Below the pieces are notes generated by a model that was not told the DNA's origin, ran no database searches, and worked only from the letters and a program-made list of their open reading frames with translations. From positions 1-64,000 of the forward strand of contig NZ_JACJLV010000007.1 of NCBI RefSeq assembly GCF_016902415.1: DNA of 64,000 nucleotides, in the 5' to 3' direction. A program made the position numbers and the translations under genes. Of this stretch, positions 9,723-19,886 are shown piece after piece; position 1 is the first letter of the stretch; each line of letters opens with the position of its first letter. Source of the DNA: Mordavella massiliensis (lineage in GTDB: Bacteria; Bacillota; Clostridia; Lachnospirales; Lachnospiraceae).

Positions 9723-10691
9723 ATGAGCGAACAATATACCTACGCGGTTGCGCGCATACGAGCCCTGGAAGTCGGACTGTTTTCGAACAGCACCATCGAT
9801 CAGCTGATCGCCTGCCAGGATTACGGGCAGTGCCTGCAGTTTCTGGAGGAAAAAGGCTGGGGAGACAGTGAAAGCTCCGGCGATGCGGAGGCGATCCTGA
9901 CCAGAGAAGAGGAGAAGATCTGGGAAGTTGTCAAAGATCTGCATATTGATATGGATCATTTTGCAGTCCTTTCCTATCCCAAGCTTTTCCACAATCTGAA
10001 GGCCGCAATTAAGGAGGTATGCACCGGGGAAAAGAACAGACACATTTATTATGAGGATGTGTCGATTCCCGGAGATGCGATGCGCGAGATCGTTTCTGAG
10101 AAAGATTTCGGAAAACTTCCTGCGTATATGCAGCATGCGGCAGCAGAAGCCTATGAGTCGCTTCTTCATACCGGGGACGGACAGTTGTGCGATTGTATCA
10201 TTGACCGGGCGGCGCTTGACGCCATCTATGAAGCCGGGAAAGAATCGGATGCCGCGATCATTCGTGATTATGCGGAATCCACGGTAGGCGTGGCGGATAT
10301 CAAGATAGCCGTTCGTTCACAGAAGACCGCGAAGTCAATGGATTTTATGAAACGGGCCATGGCGGAATGTGAAAGTGTAAATGTAGACCAGCTTTCCAAA
10401 GCGGCGCTTGCCGGCATGGACGCGATCCGCGATTATCTGCTGGGAACAGCCTATGCAGAAGGAGCGGATGCGCTGGCCGAGTCACCGTCAGCATTTGAAC
10501 GCTGGTGCGACAACCGGATCATTCAGACCATCAGTCCACAGAAATATCAGGCATTTACGATAGGTCCTGTAATCGCCTATGTAATTGCCAGACAAAATGA
10601 AATAAAAACGGTACGAATCATTCTTTCCGGCAAACAGAACGAATTACCGGAGGATTCGATCCGAGAAAGGGTAAGGGAGATGTATGTATAA
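9723..10691 (+). CDS. ntpC: V-type ATPase subunit C (rotor cap, d-subunit)
   Basis: A 322-residue all-helical protein typical of subunit C/d, which sits on the proteolipid ring and receives the D-F shaft. It opens with the family-like YTYAVARIRALEVGLFS. A GGGAGGA ribosome site precedes ATG 9723. Its end overlaps the next gene by 8 bp, consistent with translational coupling. Confidence 0.92.
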   Translation: MSEQYTYAVARIRALEVGLFSNSTIDQLIACQDYGQCLQFLEEKGWGDSESSGDAEAILTREEEKIWEVVKDLHIDMDHFAVLSYPKLFHNLKAAIKEVCTGEKNRHIYYEDVSIPGDAMREIVSEKDFGKLPAYMQHAAAEAYESLLHTGDGQLCDCIIDRAALDAIYEAGKESDAAIIRDYAESTVGVADIKIAVRSQKTAKSMDFMKRAMAECESVNVDQLSKAALAGMDAIRDYLLGTAYAEGADALAESPSAFERWCDNRIIQTISPQKYQAFTIGPVIAYVIARQNEIKTVRIILSGKQNELPEDSIRERVREMYV

Positions 10692-11001
10692 GATTGCAGT
10701 GATCGGCGATTATGACAGTATCTACGGCTTTGCCGCGCTGGGACTGGATACGTTTCCTGTAACAACCCACGAGGAAGCCGGAGAAAGATTGCATGTGCTG
10801 GCTGCCAAAGGATATGGGATCATCTATATCACCGAGGCGCTGGCGGCAGAATTGAAACATGAGATAGCAAGATATCAGGGACAGCTGCTCCCGGCCATCA
10901 TCCAGATCCCGGGAATATCCGGAAATACCGGAGACGGAGTCCGGGGTGTCAAAAAGTCGGTGGAACAGGCTGTCGGCTCCGATATCTTGTTCAGTAACTA
11001 A
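10684..11001 (+). CDS. ntpG: V-type ATPase subunit F (central shaft; NtpG)
   Basis: A 105-residue Rossmann-like protein with the family opening YKIAVIGDYDSIYGFAALGL and IIYITEALA in the middle. Subunit F binds subunit D in the central shaft and adjusts coupling. It overlaps ntpC by 8 bp. E. hirae calls this gene ntpG; archaeal nomenclature is AtpF. Confidence 0.92.
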   Translation: MYKIAVIGDYDSIYGFAALGLDTFPVTTHEEAGERLHVLAAKGYGIIYITEALAAELKHEIARYQGQLLPAIIQIPGISGNTGDGVRGVKKSVEQAVGSDILFSN

Positions 11002-11025
11002 GAAAGTAGAGGTGATTCGTCCATT

Positions 11026-12795
11026 ATGAGTAGCATAGGTACGATTAAAAAAGTAGCGGGACCGCTGGTCATCGCTTCCGGCATGCGAGATGCCAACATG
11101 TCAGACGTGGTACGTGTAAGTAAACAGCGTCTGATCGGCGAGATCATCGAGATGCACGGGGATGAAGCGTCCATCCAGGTATACGAGGAGACCTCGGGAC
11201 TTGGACCCGGAGAGCCGGTAGAATCTACGGGAGCGCCCATGTCGGTAGAACTTGGGCCAGGTCTTATTTCCAGCATTTACGACGGAATCCAGCGTCCGCT
11301 TGACGATATTATGAAGATTTCAGGAAACAACCTGCAAAGAGGTGTAGAGGTTGCGGCCCTGAAGAGAGATAAGAAATGGGAATTTGTCCCGGTTGCAAAA
11401 GTGGGAGATGAGGTAGAGGCCGGAGATGTGCTGGGAACTGTCCAGGAAACGGCGGTTGTACAGCAGAAGATCATGGTTCCCTACGGCGTGGAAGGTACTG
11501 TTAAAGAGATTGCTTCCGGAGAACATACCGTGGAAGAAGTGATCGCTGTGATTGAAACAAAAGACGGCGACAAAGAACTGACCATGGTGCAGAAATGGCC
11601 GGTAAGACGGGGACGTCCGTATGTAAAGAAGCTGCCTCTTAATATGCCTCTGGTAACCGGACAGCGTGTCGTTGATACTTTCTTCCCGATCGCAAAGGGC
11701 GGTGTTGCCGCAGTTCCCGGACCATTCGGAAGCGGTAAGACAGTCATCCAGCATCAGCTGGCAAAATGGGCAGAGGCTGATATCGTTGTCTATATCGGAT
11801 GCGGCGAGCGTGGAAATGAGATGACCGACGTTCTGAATGAGTTCCCGGAACTGAAGGACCCGAAGACCGGACGTTCTCTGATGGAGCGGACCGTGCTGAT
11901 CGCCAATACATCAGACATGCCGTTTGCAGCCCGTGAGGCGTCCATTTATACAGGTATCACGATTGCAGAATATTTCCGTGACATGGGTTATTCCGTAGCC
12001 CTGATGGCAGACTCCACCTCCCGTTGGGCAGAGGCCCTTCGTGAGATGTCCGGACGTCTGGAAGAGATGCCCGGTGAGGAAGGTTATCCGGCATATCTGG
12101 GTTCCCGGCTGGCCGAGTTCTATGAGAGAGCCGGACACGTGGTTTCCCTTGGAAAAGAAGGAAGAGAAGGTTCCCTGTCCGTAATCGGAGCCGTATCCCC
12201 TCCGGGTGGTGATACCTCCGAGCCGGTATCCCAGGCAACCCTCCGTATTGTAAAGGTATTCTGGGGACTGGATTCCAACCTGGCGTATAAGAGACATTTC
12301 CCGGCCATCAACTGGCTGACCAGTTATTCGCTGTATCTGGACAATGTCAGCGGCTGGTTTAATACACAGGTGGCGCCTGACTGGATGGAAGACCGTCAGA
12401 AGATGATGAGCCTTCTGCAGGACGAGGCAGAGCTGGAAGAGATCGTGCAGATGGTCGGCATGGACGCTTTGTCTCCACAGGACCGTCTGAAGATGGAAGC
12501 TGCAAGATCCATCCGTGAGGACTTCCTGCACCAGAACTCCTTCCATGAAATAGATACCTATACGCCCCTGCGCAAACAGTATCTGATGATGAAGCTGGTG
12601 CTTGCCTTCTATGAGCAGTCTATGGAGGCATTAAATAAAGGCGCGTCCATGAAGATCCTCCTGGGCATGGCGGTCAGAGAAAAGATCGGCCGTTACAAAT
12701 ACACCGAGGTGGCAAATATCGAGGACGAGTATGAAAAGATCATGAATGAACTAAGCACAGAGATTGCAGGTGCATTCGGGAAGGAGGACTTCTAA
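11026..12795 (+). CDS. ntpA: V-type ATPase catalytic subunit A
   Basis: A 589-residue nucleotide-hydrolysing subunit. The Walker A motif GPFGSGKTV sits near residue 230, followed by the Walker B region ([19 protein letters not shown]) and the catalytic GERGNEM glutamate. The roughly 90-residue non-homologous insertion that distinguishes V/A-type A subunits from F-type beta subunits is present before the Walker A motif. Length is typical (about 590). Confidence 0.97.
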   Translation: MSSIGTIKKVAGPLVIASGMRDANMSDVVRVSKQRLIGEIIEMHGDEASIQVYEETSGLGPGEPVESTGAPMSVELGPGLISSIYDGIQRPLDDIMKISGNNLQRGVEVAALKRDKKWEFVPVAKVGDEVEAGDVLGTVQETAVVQQKIMVPYGVEGTVKEIASGEHTVEEVIAVIETKDGDKELTMVQKWPVRRGRPYVKKLPLNMPLVTGQRVVDTFFPIAKGGVAAVPGPFGSGKTVIQHQLAKWAEADIVVYIGCGERGNEMTDVLNEFPELKDPKTGRSLMERTVLIANTSDMPFAAREASIYTGITIAEYFRDMGYSVALMADSTSRWAEALREMSGRLEEMPGEEGYPAYLGSRLAEFYERAGHVVSLGKEGREGSLSVIGAVSPPGGDTSEPVSQATLRIVKVFWGLDSNLAYKRHFPAINWLTSYSLYLDNVSGWFNTQVAPDWMEDRQKMMSLLQDEAELEEIVQMVGMDALSPQDRLKMEAARSIREDFLHQNSFHEIDTYTPLRKQYLMMKLVLAFYEQSMEALNKGASMKILLGMAVREKIGRYKYTEVANIEDEYEKIMNELSTEIAGAFGKEDF

Positions 12796-12797
12796 TT

Positions 12798-14171
12798 ATG
12801 CCAAAGGAATATAGAACCATACAGGAAGTTGCCGGACCGCTGATGATGGTAAAAGGTGTTGAGGGCGTTGCCTTTGACGAACTGGGCGAGATCGAACTTG
12901 CAAATGGCGAGAAGCGCCGCTGCAAGGTACTGGAAGTTGACGGCGATAACGTAGTCGTACAGCTGTATGAAAACGCCGCAGGTATTAACTTAAGCAACAG
13001 TAAGGTGCGTTTCCTGGGACGCAGCATGGAACTTGGCGTATCCGGAGATATGCTGGGCCGTGTCTTTGACGGACTGGGACGTCCTATTGACGACGGACCG
13101 GAGATCCTTCCGGAAGAGAGAAGAGATATTAACGGCCTGCCTATGAACCCGGCGGCCCGTGTATACCCGTCCGAGTTTATCCAGACCGGCGTGTCCGCCA
13201 TCGACGGACTGAACACACTGGTACGTGGACAGAAGCTGCCGATCTTCTCCTGTTCCGGTCTGCCCCACAATCAGCTGGCGGCGCAGATCGCAAGACAGGC
13301 AAAGGTACTTGGCAAAGACGAGAACTTCGCCGTTGTATTTGCGGCAATGGGTATTACATTTGAAGAGTCCAACTTCTTCGTAGAATCCTTTAAGGAAACA
13401 GGAGCCATTGACCGTACCGTATTGTTTGTCAACCTGGCGAATGACCCGGCGGTAGAACGTATCTCCACGCCCCGTATGGCGCTGACGGCAGCAGAATACC
13501 TGGCGTTCGAAAAAGATATGCACGTACTGGTTATCCTGACCGATATTACAAACTACGCGGACGCTCTCCGTGAGATCTCCGCTGCGAAAAAAGAGGTTCC
13601 CGGACGACGCGGATATCCCGGATACATGTACACTGACCTGGCTCAGATGTATGAACGCGCAGGCCGTCAGAGAGGCAAGATCGGAAGTATCACCATGATC
13701 CCGATCCTGACCATGCCGGAAGATGACAAGACCCATCCGATCCCGGACCTTACCGGATATATCACAGAGGGTCAGGTAATCTTAAGCCGTGACCTGTACC
13801 GGAAGGGCCTGCAGCCGCCGATCGACGTTCTGCCGTCCCTGTCCCGTCTGAAAGATAAAGGTATCGGCGAAGGAAAGACAAGAGCAGACCACTCCAATAC
13901 CATGAACCAGTTGTTTGCGGCATACTCCCGTGGTAAAGACGCAAAAGAGCTGATGACCATCTTAGGAGAAGCGGCGCTGACAGAGATCGACCTGATCTAC
14001 GCTCAGTTTGCGGACGCATTCGAGAAAGAATATGTCAATCAGGGCTACAACACCGACCGGTCCATCGAAGAGACACTGGAGATCGGCTGGAAGCTTTTGT
14101 CCATCCTGCCAAGATCCGAGCTGAAACGTATCGATGATAAGTTCTTAGATATGTACTACGGTAAACAGTAA
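12798..14171 (+). CDS. ntpB: V-type ATPase regulatory subunit B
   Basis: A 457-residue nucleotide-binding but non-catalytic subunit alternating with A in the hexameric head. The Walker A position reads [11 protein letters not shown] instead of a P-loop, as usual for B subunits, and [17 protein letters not shown] is the conserved B-type block. It begins 2 bp after ntpA, after AAGGAGG. Confidence 0.97.
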   Translation: MPKEYRTIQEVAGPLMMVKGVEGVAFDELGEIELANGEKRRCKVLEVDGDNVVVQLYENAAGINLSNSKVRFLGRSMELGVSGDMLGRVFDGLGRPIDDGPEILPEERRDINGLPMNPAARVYPSEFIQTGVSAIDGLNTLVRGQKLPIFSCSGLPHNQLAAQIARQAKVLGKDENFAVVFAAMGITFEESNFFVESFKETGAIDRTVLFVNLANDPAVERISTPRMALTAAEYLAFEKDMHVLVILTDITNYADALREISAAKKEVPGRRGYPGYMYTDLAQMYERAGRQRGKIGSITMIPILTMPEDDKTHPIPDLTGYITEGQVILSRDLYRKGLQPPIDVLPSLSRLKDKGIGEGKTRADHSNTMNQLFAAYSRGKDAKELMTILGEAALTEIDLIYAQFADAFEKEYVNQGYNTDRSIEETLEIGWKLLSILPRSELKRIDDKFLDMYYGKQ

Positions 14172-14242
14172 GCCATGCAGCGAGATGAAGCGGAAGCGGA
14201 ATCGAGCCGGGGCATGGCGTAGTATGAAAAGGAGGCAGATAT

Positions 14243-14902
14243 ATGGCATCTACGCAGATCACTCCTACCCGTATGGAACTGACTAAGACCAAGAAGAAAC
14301 TTGCCACCGCCAGAAGAGGCCACAAGCTTCTGAAGGATAAGCGTGACGAGCTGATGCGCCAGTTCCTGGATATGGCACGGGAGAATATGGAGCTCCGTGA
14401 AAAAGTAGAAGCCGGAATCCTCTCTGCAAATAAGAATTTTGTCATCGCAAAGGCCGGAATGGACGAGGCAACTCTGAATACGGCCCTGATGGCGCCCAAG
14501 CAGGAAGTAAGCTTAAATGTAGACAAGAGAAATGTTATGAGCGTCAACATCCCTGCGTTCGAGACAAAGACCAGGACAGCGGACGCCAATGATATTTACT
14601 CTTATGGTTTTGCTTTTACATCCAGCGACCTGGATGGAGCGGTGAAATCTCTGGCAGACATCCTGCCGGATATGCTGAAGCTTGCAGAGCGGGAGAAAGC
14701 GTGCCAGCTGATGGCGGCTGAGATCGAAAAGACCAGACGTCGTGTAAATGCGCTGGAGCACGTGATCATTCCGGAAGCACAGGAGACCATAAAATATATC
14801 ACGATGAAACTGGATGAGAACGAGAGAAGTTCCCAGATCCGTCTGATGAAAGTAAAAGATATGATGCTGGAGGAAGCTCACCATTATAGTGAAAGAGCTT
14901 AA
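14243..14902 (+). CDS. ntpD: V-type ATPase subunit D (central shaft)
   Basis: A 219-residue protein with long N- and C-terminal helices that form the rotating coiled-coil shaft. It carries the family opening TPTRMELTKTKKKLATARRGHKLL, of which TRMELTKTKKKL is diagnostic, and RRVNALEHVIIPE near the C-terminal helix. Last gene of the operon, followed at once by a terminator. AAAGGAGG precedes ATG 14243. Confidence 0.95.
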   Translation: MASTQITPTRMELTKTKKKLATARRGHKLLKDKRDELMRQFLDMARENMELREKVEAGILSANKNFVIAKAGMDEATLNTALMAPKQEVSLNVDKRNVMSVNIPAFETKTRTADANDIYSYGFAFTSSDLDGAVKSLADILPDMLKLAEREKACQLMAAEIEKTRRRVNALEHVIIPEAQETIKYITMKLDENERSSQIRLMKVKDMMLEEAHHYSERA

Positions 14903-14926
14903 GAAAGCAGATAGAGAAAAAGAGCG

Positions 14927-14957
14927 CGGCAGCCTAAGGAAGGCTGCCGTGTTTTTT
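14927..14957 (+). terminator. Rho-independent terminator of the V-ATPase operon
   Basis: A perfect 9-bp stem CGGCAGCCT / AGGCTGCCG (14927-14935, 14941-14949) with a 5-nt loop is followed by TGTTTTTT. It lies 24 bp after the ntpD stop. Confidence 0.92.
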
Positions 14958-15094
14958 GCTAAAAAGCAGAAAGAACCTGAGTTGTTTTTCTTTTGCAATT
15001 ATGATAATCTATAACTATCTAACCGGTGAAGGCCGGATCTAAAATTCTTATATTCTTTTTTCAATTCTACATTTCTAAAAGGAGGAGTCTGTCT

Positions 15095-15979
15095 ATGAAG
15101 AAATCTCTCAAATCTCATACTGTTTCAAAGCTGGGACATGGAGCAACAGAAAGAATTTCTGGAGTTTTGTTCTGGAAACAAAGGTGTTAGAATCTTATAT
15201 GATTCATTTTTTAAAGAAATATTAAGTCCGGAAAATGCGCCGGAGCGTCTGGATGAATTGCTGTCTCTTATTCTGTGTCAACAGGTAAAAATTTTACAGG
15301 TACTTCCTAATGATTCTACGCGGATTGCGGATGAAAGTTCTCTGGTTATTATGGATATTGTGGTAGAACTGGAGGACCATAGTATTGCGAACGTGGAAGT
15401 GCAAAAGATTGGTTATAAATTTTCAGGTCAAAGAAGTGCCTGCTATTCAGCAGATCTTCTCCTGCGCCAGTATAAACGTGTACGGGGAGAAAGGGGAAGG
15501 GCGTTTAGCTATCGGGATATTCAGAAAGTATATACAATTGTGTTTTTTGAAAAGAGTCCGAAAGAATTGCGAGAAGACAAAATGAATTGTATCCACCGTT
15601 TTACGCAGGTATCCGATACGGGCGTAAAGATGGAACTTTTACAGGAATTTTGTTTTGTCAGTCTTGACATCTTTCGGGAACTTTTGCACAATAATGGTAT
15701 CAGAAATAAGCTGGATGCATGGCTCACAATGTGGAAAGGGTGATGGGGATGTTTTCGGAGGAGTTGCGTGAACTGGACCGGAATACCGTACAGCTGATGA
15801 TCGATGAAATGCAGGAGGAGATCGATGCATTAAAGAAAGAGCGGGAGGAAGCCAGGGAAGATCGAGAAAAAGAAGTTAGCAGGAAGGATAAAAAGATTTC
15901 CGAGCAGGAACGAGAAATTGCAGAACTTAAAAAGAAGCTGGCAGCATATGAAGAAGTTTCCGAAAATGGGAAGAGATAA
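15095..15979 (+). pseudogene. Decayed Rpn/PD-(D/E)XK-type putative transposase-nuclease
   Basis: Three frame fragments together resemble one protein of the Rpn family (recombination-promoting nuclease / PD-(D/E)XK family transposase). ATG 15095, with a strong ribosome site AAAGGAGG, gives an N-terminus (MKKSLKSHTVSKLGHGATE) whose frame stops at 15190. The main body runs from about 15138 to 15743 in another frame and contains LYDSFFKEIL, ERLDELLSLIL, VIMDIVVELED and VEVQKIGYKF (nuclease core with E-x-Q). The typical C-terminal tail (VMGMFSEELRELDRNTVQ, then a charged coiled coil) lies in a third frame at about 15719-15979. At least two frameshifts, and probably a deletion after LDAWLT, separate them. 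Promoter-proximal signals are intact, so decay may be recent. Confidence 0.75.
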
Positions 15980-15993
15980 ACAGATATGAAAAG

Positions 15994-16031
15994 AAATCCT
16001 GCACGGGCAGAAAGCCTGTGCAGGATTTTTG
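15994..16031 (+). terminator. Terminator after the Rpn pseudogene
   Basis: Arms AAATCCTGCACGGG (15994-16007) and CCTGTGCAGGATTT (16015-16028) pair over 14 bp with one G-U, and run into TTTTTG. Typical intrinsic terminator. Confidence 0.85.
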
Positions 16032-16169
16032 TGTGTGGGGCAGGAATCGCTGTGGGTCTGTATCTGGCGGAACAGTTCGGATGCAGGAGAGGATAAGCAC
16101 AGGGAAAAGCAGCAAAAAAAGATCCGCTGCATATAATAACACAGATACTGATTTTAAGGAGTGTGCGCC

Positions 16170-16526
16170 ATGGAACAGAAACTTCCCTACTACATGGTTT
16201 ATCCGGTGCCGGTGTTGTTTGATGAGGTAAGGCAGTCAAGGAGAGATCTGGAGTATATGAAAGCATTATACCCGGATGCGGCAAAACGGCTGACGCCATA
16301 TGTGGAAGAAGAGTGCGACCGGCTTATGTACGCCGGAAGCGTGATCTATGATGAATATCCGGATCCGCTGCAGTTTCGGCTTCTGTGCAGGAGGATATTT
16401 GATAAGGCGTCAGAAGACGAGGAAAAACCGGGAGCCTGGATGGCGGATCTGATCCAGGTCATGGCCTGTCAGGAGATCTTAAGGAGGCGGACGGAATACC
16501 GGAGCAGGCGCAGGAGATTCTTCTAA
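16170..16526 (+). CDS. Conserved hypothetical protein
   Basis: A 118-residue soluble protein opening MEQKLPYYMVYPVPVLFD, with RDLEYMKALYPDAAKRLTPYVEEECDRL and an Arg-rich tail (RRRTEYRSRRRRFF). I recall similar short proteins across Lachnospiraceae without assigned function. ATG 16170 follows AAGGAG at a normal distance. The acidic and then basic halves suggest a small regulatory or nucleic-acid-associated protein, but nothing specific can be supported. Confidence 0.65.
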   Translation: MEQKLPYYMVYPVPVLFDEVRQSRRDLEYMKALYPDAAKRLTPYVEEECDRLMYAGSVIYDEYPDPLQFRLLCRRIFDKASEDEEKPGAWMADLIQVMACQEILRRRTEYRSRRRRFF

Positions 16527-16550
16527 AGGAGCGGGAGATTCATTTTTCCC

Positions 16551-16579
16551 ATGACAGTCGCTTTCGGATGTGTTAAAAT
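16551..16579 (+). promoter_or_regulatory. Sigma-A promoter for the shikimate kinase gene
   Basis: ATGACA (16551-16556), a 17-bp spacer and TAAAAT (16574-16579), 26 bp before the GTG start. Confidence 0.65.
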
Positions 16580-16604
16580 ACGGAAAGCGAAAGGAGGGAG
16601 TTCC

Positions 16605-17105
16605 GTGAAAAATCTTATATTTATCGGTATGCCTGCTGTGGGGAAAAGCACGGTGGGAGTGGTGACGGCAAAGCGGCTGGGCTATCATTTTATAGACGTG
16701 GATATCCTGATCCAGGAAAAAGAGGGAAAACTTCTGAAAGAAATCATCCGGGAACAGGGCATTTCCGGATTCCTGGAAGTGGAGGACCGGATCAACGCGG
16801 AACTGGAGGCGGACCATGCGGTCATAGCCCCCGGCGGGAGTGTGGTGTACTGTGAAAATGCGATGAACCATTATAAGGAAATCGGGACAGTCGTATATTT
16901 GCAGGCTTCTTTCGAGACAATAAGTAACAGGCTCCATCATGCGAAAAACCGCGGCGTTGTACTGCGGGAAGGCCAGACTCTTCTGGAACTTTATGAGGAG
17001 AGAGTGAAGCTTTTTGAAAAGTATGCGGACCTTACGATCTGCGAGGACGGACTGGATCTGGAAGAGACCATAGAGGCTGTTCTGGAAACTATACAAAAGG
17101 AGTAA
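16605..17105 (+). CDS. aroK: Shikimate kinase family protein
   Basis: A 166-residue P-loop kinase: GMPAVGKSTVG (Walker A, residues 8-18), FIDVDILIQ for the shikimate-binding DxD region, and APGGSVV for the GGG loop, here with only two glycines. It would phosphorylate shikimate at the 3-OH in the chorismate pathway. The arginine-rich lid is weakly matched (SNRLHHAKNRGVVL), so a paralogue with another small substrate is possible. The start is GTG 16605, 5 nt after AAAGGAGGGAG. Confidence 0.78.
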   Translation: MKNLIFIGMPAVGKSTVGVVTAKRLGYHFIDVDILIQEKEGKLLKEIIREQGISGFLEVEDRINAELEADHAVIAPGGSVVYCENAMNHYKEIGTVVYLQASFETISNRLHHAKNRGVVLREGQTLLELYEERVKLFEKYADLTICEDGLDLEETIEAVLETIQKE

Positions 17106-17153
17106 CGGTCTGCTTTCAAATATTACAAACAAGTTACAAAATATAAAAAATAT

Positions 17154-17181
17154 TTTACATTTGCCGATTCTATGGTATAAT
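17154..17181 (+). promoter_or_regulatory. Sigma-A promoter of murA
   Basis: TTTACA (17154-17159), a 16-bp spacer and consensus TATAAT (17176-17181) in an AT-rich stretch, 68 bp before the murA start. Confidence 0.75.
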
Positions 17182-17249
17182 ATCATGGAGTATGAGTATA
17201 AAAAATTCTGTAATGAGAGAAAGAATAGATCATATTTTTGAGGTGTGTT

Positions 17250-18542
17250 ATGGAACAATATATCATTAAAGGCGGGCATCCGCTGGTAGGAGAAGTTGAG
17301 ATCGGGGGAGCAAAAAACGCTGCGCTCGCGATCCTGTCAGCAGCTATCATGACAGACGATACCGTACTGATCGACAATCTTCCGGATGTAAATGACATTA
17401 ATGTATTATTGGATGCGATCGAGGGCATCGGCGCAATGGTTCACCGTGTAGACAGACATACGGTGAAGATCAATGGAAAGAATATCCATGATGTTTCCAT
17501 TGAATACGATTATATCAAAAAGATCCGTGCTTCCTATTATCTTCTGGGGGCGCTGCTTGGCAAGTATAAGAGAGCAGACGTTGCGCTTCCGGGCGGATGT
17601 AATATCGGAAGCCGTCCGATCGATCAGCATATCAAAGGATTTCGCGCGATGGGCGCGGATGTGGAGATCGAGCATGGCAAGATCATGACAGAGGCAGACC
17701 GGCTGGTCGGAAAACATATTTATTTTGACGTAGTAAGCGTGGGCGCGACCATCAATGTTATGATGGCGGCGTCCATGGCAGAGGGAATGACGATCCTGGA
17801 AAACGTGGCCAAGGAGCCACACGTGGTAGACGTGGCGAACTTCCTCAACAGCATGGGAGCAAATATCCGCGGTGCAGGAACAGACGTGATCAAGATCCGC
17901 GGCGTACAGAAGCTGCACGGAACAGAGTATTCCGTTATCCCGGACCAGATCGAGGCTGGAACATTTATGTTTGCAGCAGCGGCAACCAGAGGAGACGTAA
18001 CCGTGCTGAACGTAATCCCGAAGCATCTGGAGGCAACGATCGCCAAACTGGTAGAGATCGGATGCGAAGTAGAGGAATTTGACGACGCCGTGCGTGTAGT
18101 GTCCAAGGGCAACTTAAGAAGCACCCACGTAAAGACACTTCCCTACCCTGGCTTCCCGACAGATATGCAGCCGCAGATCGGCGTGACACTGGCATTGTGC
18201 AAAGGGACAAGTATTATTACAGAAAGTATCTTTGAAAACAGATTCAAATATTTAGACGAACTGGCAAGAATGGGCGGAGTCAGCAAGATCGAAGGAAATT
18301 CCGCTACCATTGAAGGCGTAGAAAAATTCACCGGCGCCAGAGTCAGCGCACCGGACCTGCGCGCAGGAGCGGCACTTTGCATCGCCGGCCTGGCTGCGGA
18401 AGGATACACCGTGGTGGACGACATCGTCTATATTCAGAGAGGATATGAACGCTTTGAAGAAAAACTCCGCTCCCTTGGCGGCGTGATCGAAAAAGTATCC
18501 TCAGAAAAAGAAATGCAGAAATTTAAGTTAAAAGTAGGATAA
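17250..18542 (+). CDS. murA: UDP-N-acetylglucosamine 1-carboxyvinyltransferase MurA
   Basis: First committed step of peptidoglycan synthesis: transfers enolpyruvate from PEP to UDP-GlcNAc. A 430-residue EPSP-synthase-fold protein. KNAAL (22-26) binds substrate and the active-site cysteine lies in GGCNIGSRPIDQH (Cys117), the residue attacked by fosfomycin, so it is the Cys form. ATG 17250 follows GAGGTG. An additional murA paralogue is usual in Firmicutes but would be outside this window. Confidence 0.96.
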   Translation: MEQYIIKGGHPLVGEVEIGGAKNAALAILSAAIMTDDTVLIDNLPDVNDINVLLDAIEGIGAMVHRVDRHTVKINGKNIHDVSIEYDYIKKIRASYYLLGALLGKYKRADVALPGGCNIGSRPIDQHIKGFRAMGADVEIEHGKIMTEADRLVGKHIYFDVVSVGATINVMMAASMAEGMTILENVAKEPHVVDVANFLNSMGANIRGAGTDVIKIRGVQKLHGTEYSVIPDQIEAGTFMFAAAATRGDVTVLNVIPKHLEATIAKLVEIGCEVEEFDDAVRVVSKGNLRSTHVKTLPYPGFPTDMQPQIGVTLALCKGTSIITESIFENRFKYLDELARMGGVSKIEGNSATIEGVEKFTGARVSAPDLRAGAALCIAGLAAEGYTVVDDIVYIQRGYERFEEKLRSLGGVIEKVSSEKEMQKFKLKVG

Positions 18543-18550
18543 TGTGGAAA

Positions 18551-18602
18551 ACTTTAATTGGGGACGGGGGATTTTTGAAAATCCCCCGTCCCCAATTAAA
18601 GT
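18551..18602. repeat. 25-bp perfect inverted repeat (hairpin element)
   Basis: Two perfect 25-nt arms (18551-18575, 18578-18602) around a 2-nt TG loop. The core reads AATTGGGGACGGGGGATTTT and its inverse. It fills the gap between the murA stop and the MFS gene. The A/T-flanked, G/C-centred arms and GGGACG core resemble the hairpins at 29463 and 53378. It could act as a terminator in both directions. Confidence 0.85.
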
Positions 18603-18615
18603 GTGTGGATAACTT

Positions 18616-19860
18616 ATGTGGAAAGAGTGGAAAAGTAATCGGTATTTTATTCTTGTCATGGCTGCGATCGTGAATTTTGTCCATGGCAATCCTTATATCT
18701 GGACGGTGTTTCAGCCGTACATGGAGCGGGAATTTGATATTTCGACGGCTGCGTCCAGCCAGCCTTTTACGGTTATCATCGGTATTTTTGCGTTTGGAAA
18801 TATGATCGGTGGCTGGCTGCAGCATAAGATCGGTGCGAAGCGGACGGCGCTGGCGGGAAGCGCGTTTATGTGTCTGGGCTTTTTGATGGCAGCGCTGGCT
18901 CCCAAGGAGGCGCCGTGGCTGGTGACGCTTGGGTATGGAGCCATCGGAGGGCTTGGATCAGGCTGTGCCTTTAGCATGCTGGTAGCGATCCCGCAGGGAT
19001 GGTTCCCGGATAAAAGGGGGCTGGTGACCGGCATTACCATAGGAGTGATCGGGCTGTCCGGAGTCATTATGAATCCGCTGTGCGACTGGCTTCTGACGGC
19101 AAAGGGATTTCATTTTGCGATGCTGATGGTGACGGTCTTTTATGCGGTCCTGTGTCTGGGGGCCTTTTTCCTGGAAGAGGCGCCGCTCGCGATCCAGGAG
19201 CAGGGCGCTATATCTTCCGCGATCCAGGAGCAGGGTGTCATGACAGGCGGGCCTAAGGAGCAGGCCGCCGCGGCAGGAAGTAGTTGCGGACAGATTGAAA
19301 CGGCGGCGCTCCAGTGTCAGTACACAGCAGGGGAAATGATGCGGACCGGGCGTTATTACTGGCTGAGCCTTGCCATGGCCCTGGCGGTTCCGGCCTATGT
19401 GCTGGTGAATCCGCTGATGATGTCCCTTGGCATGGAGCGGGGGCTTACCGGCGCCCAGGCGCTGGCGGGAGTGACGGCTGCTTCGGCGGCGAATATCATC
19501 GGCCGGGTGGCAGCGCCCTGGCTGTCAGACCGGGCGGGCCGCAAACCGGTGGTGTACGGGCTGTTTGTGATTGCCATGGCGGCTTCTTTTGGCCTGATGG
19601 CGGCAACCGGCATGACGTTTGCGGTGCTGTGTTCGGCGATCTGCATGGTCTATGGAGGCGTGGTCAGCGTTTTCCCGGTGATGGTATCGGATTATTTTGG
19701 AATGAAGCATCAGGGAACGAATTTTGGAGCGGTGATGATCGGGTATGGGATCGCCTCCATCCTTTGCCCGCTGATTCTTGCGGCGGCAGGGCAGGAGAAA
19801 GCGCTTCTGATTGCCGGAGTGTGCTGCGTGGCCGGGCTTTTTGCGACCCGCAGGATTTAA
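18616..19860 (+). CDS. MFS transporter, oxalate/formate-antiporter-like (OFA) family
   Basis: A 414-residue membrane protein with 12 predicted helices in two six-helix halves. NFVHGNPYIWTVF in helix 1, GGWLQHKIGAKRTALAG (loop 2-3) and SDRAGRKPVVYG (loop 8-9) are MFS signatures; the family impression is OFA (monocarboxylate exchangers). The central cytoplasmic loop contains a direct repeat (AIQEQG twice). No ribosome site is visible before ATG 18616, because the preceding bases belong to the hairpin element; expression may be poor or the start may be different. Substrate unknown. Confidence 0.8.
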   Translation: MWKEWKSNRYFILVMAAIVNFVHGNPYIWTVFQPYMEREFDISTAASSQPFTVIIGIFAFGNMIGGWLQHKIGAKRTALAGSAFMCLGFLMAALAPKEAPWLVTLGYGAIGGLGSGCAFSMLVAIPQGWFPDKRGLVTGITIGVIGLSGVIMNPLCDWLLTAKGFHFAMLMVTVFYAVLCLGAFFLEEAPLAIQEQGAISSAIQEQGVMTGGPKEQAAAAGSSCGQIETAALQCQYTAGEMMRTGRYYWLSLAMALAVPAYVLVNPLMMSLGMERGLTGAQALAGVTAASAANIIGRVAAPWLSDRAGRKPVVYGLFVIAMAASFGLMAATGMTFAVLCSAICMVYGGVVSVFPVMVSDYFGMKHQGTNFGAVMIGYGIASILCPLILAAAGQEKALLIAGVCCVAGLFATRRI

Positions 19861-19886
19861 AGAGTATGCGACCACAGGATTTTCCC

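Noticed and set aside
18604-18612. TGTGGATAA, a perfect DnaA-box match (inverse of TTATCCACA)
   Set aside because: Only one copy, no AT-rich unwinding region or dnaA/dnaN nearby; it adjoins the hairpin element. Not an origin.
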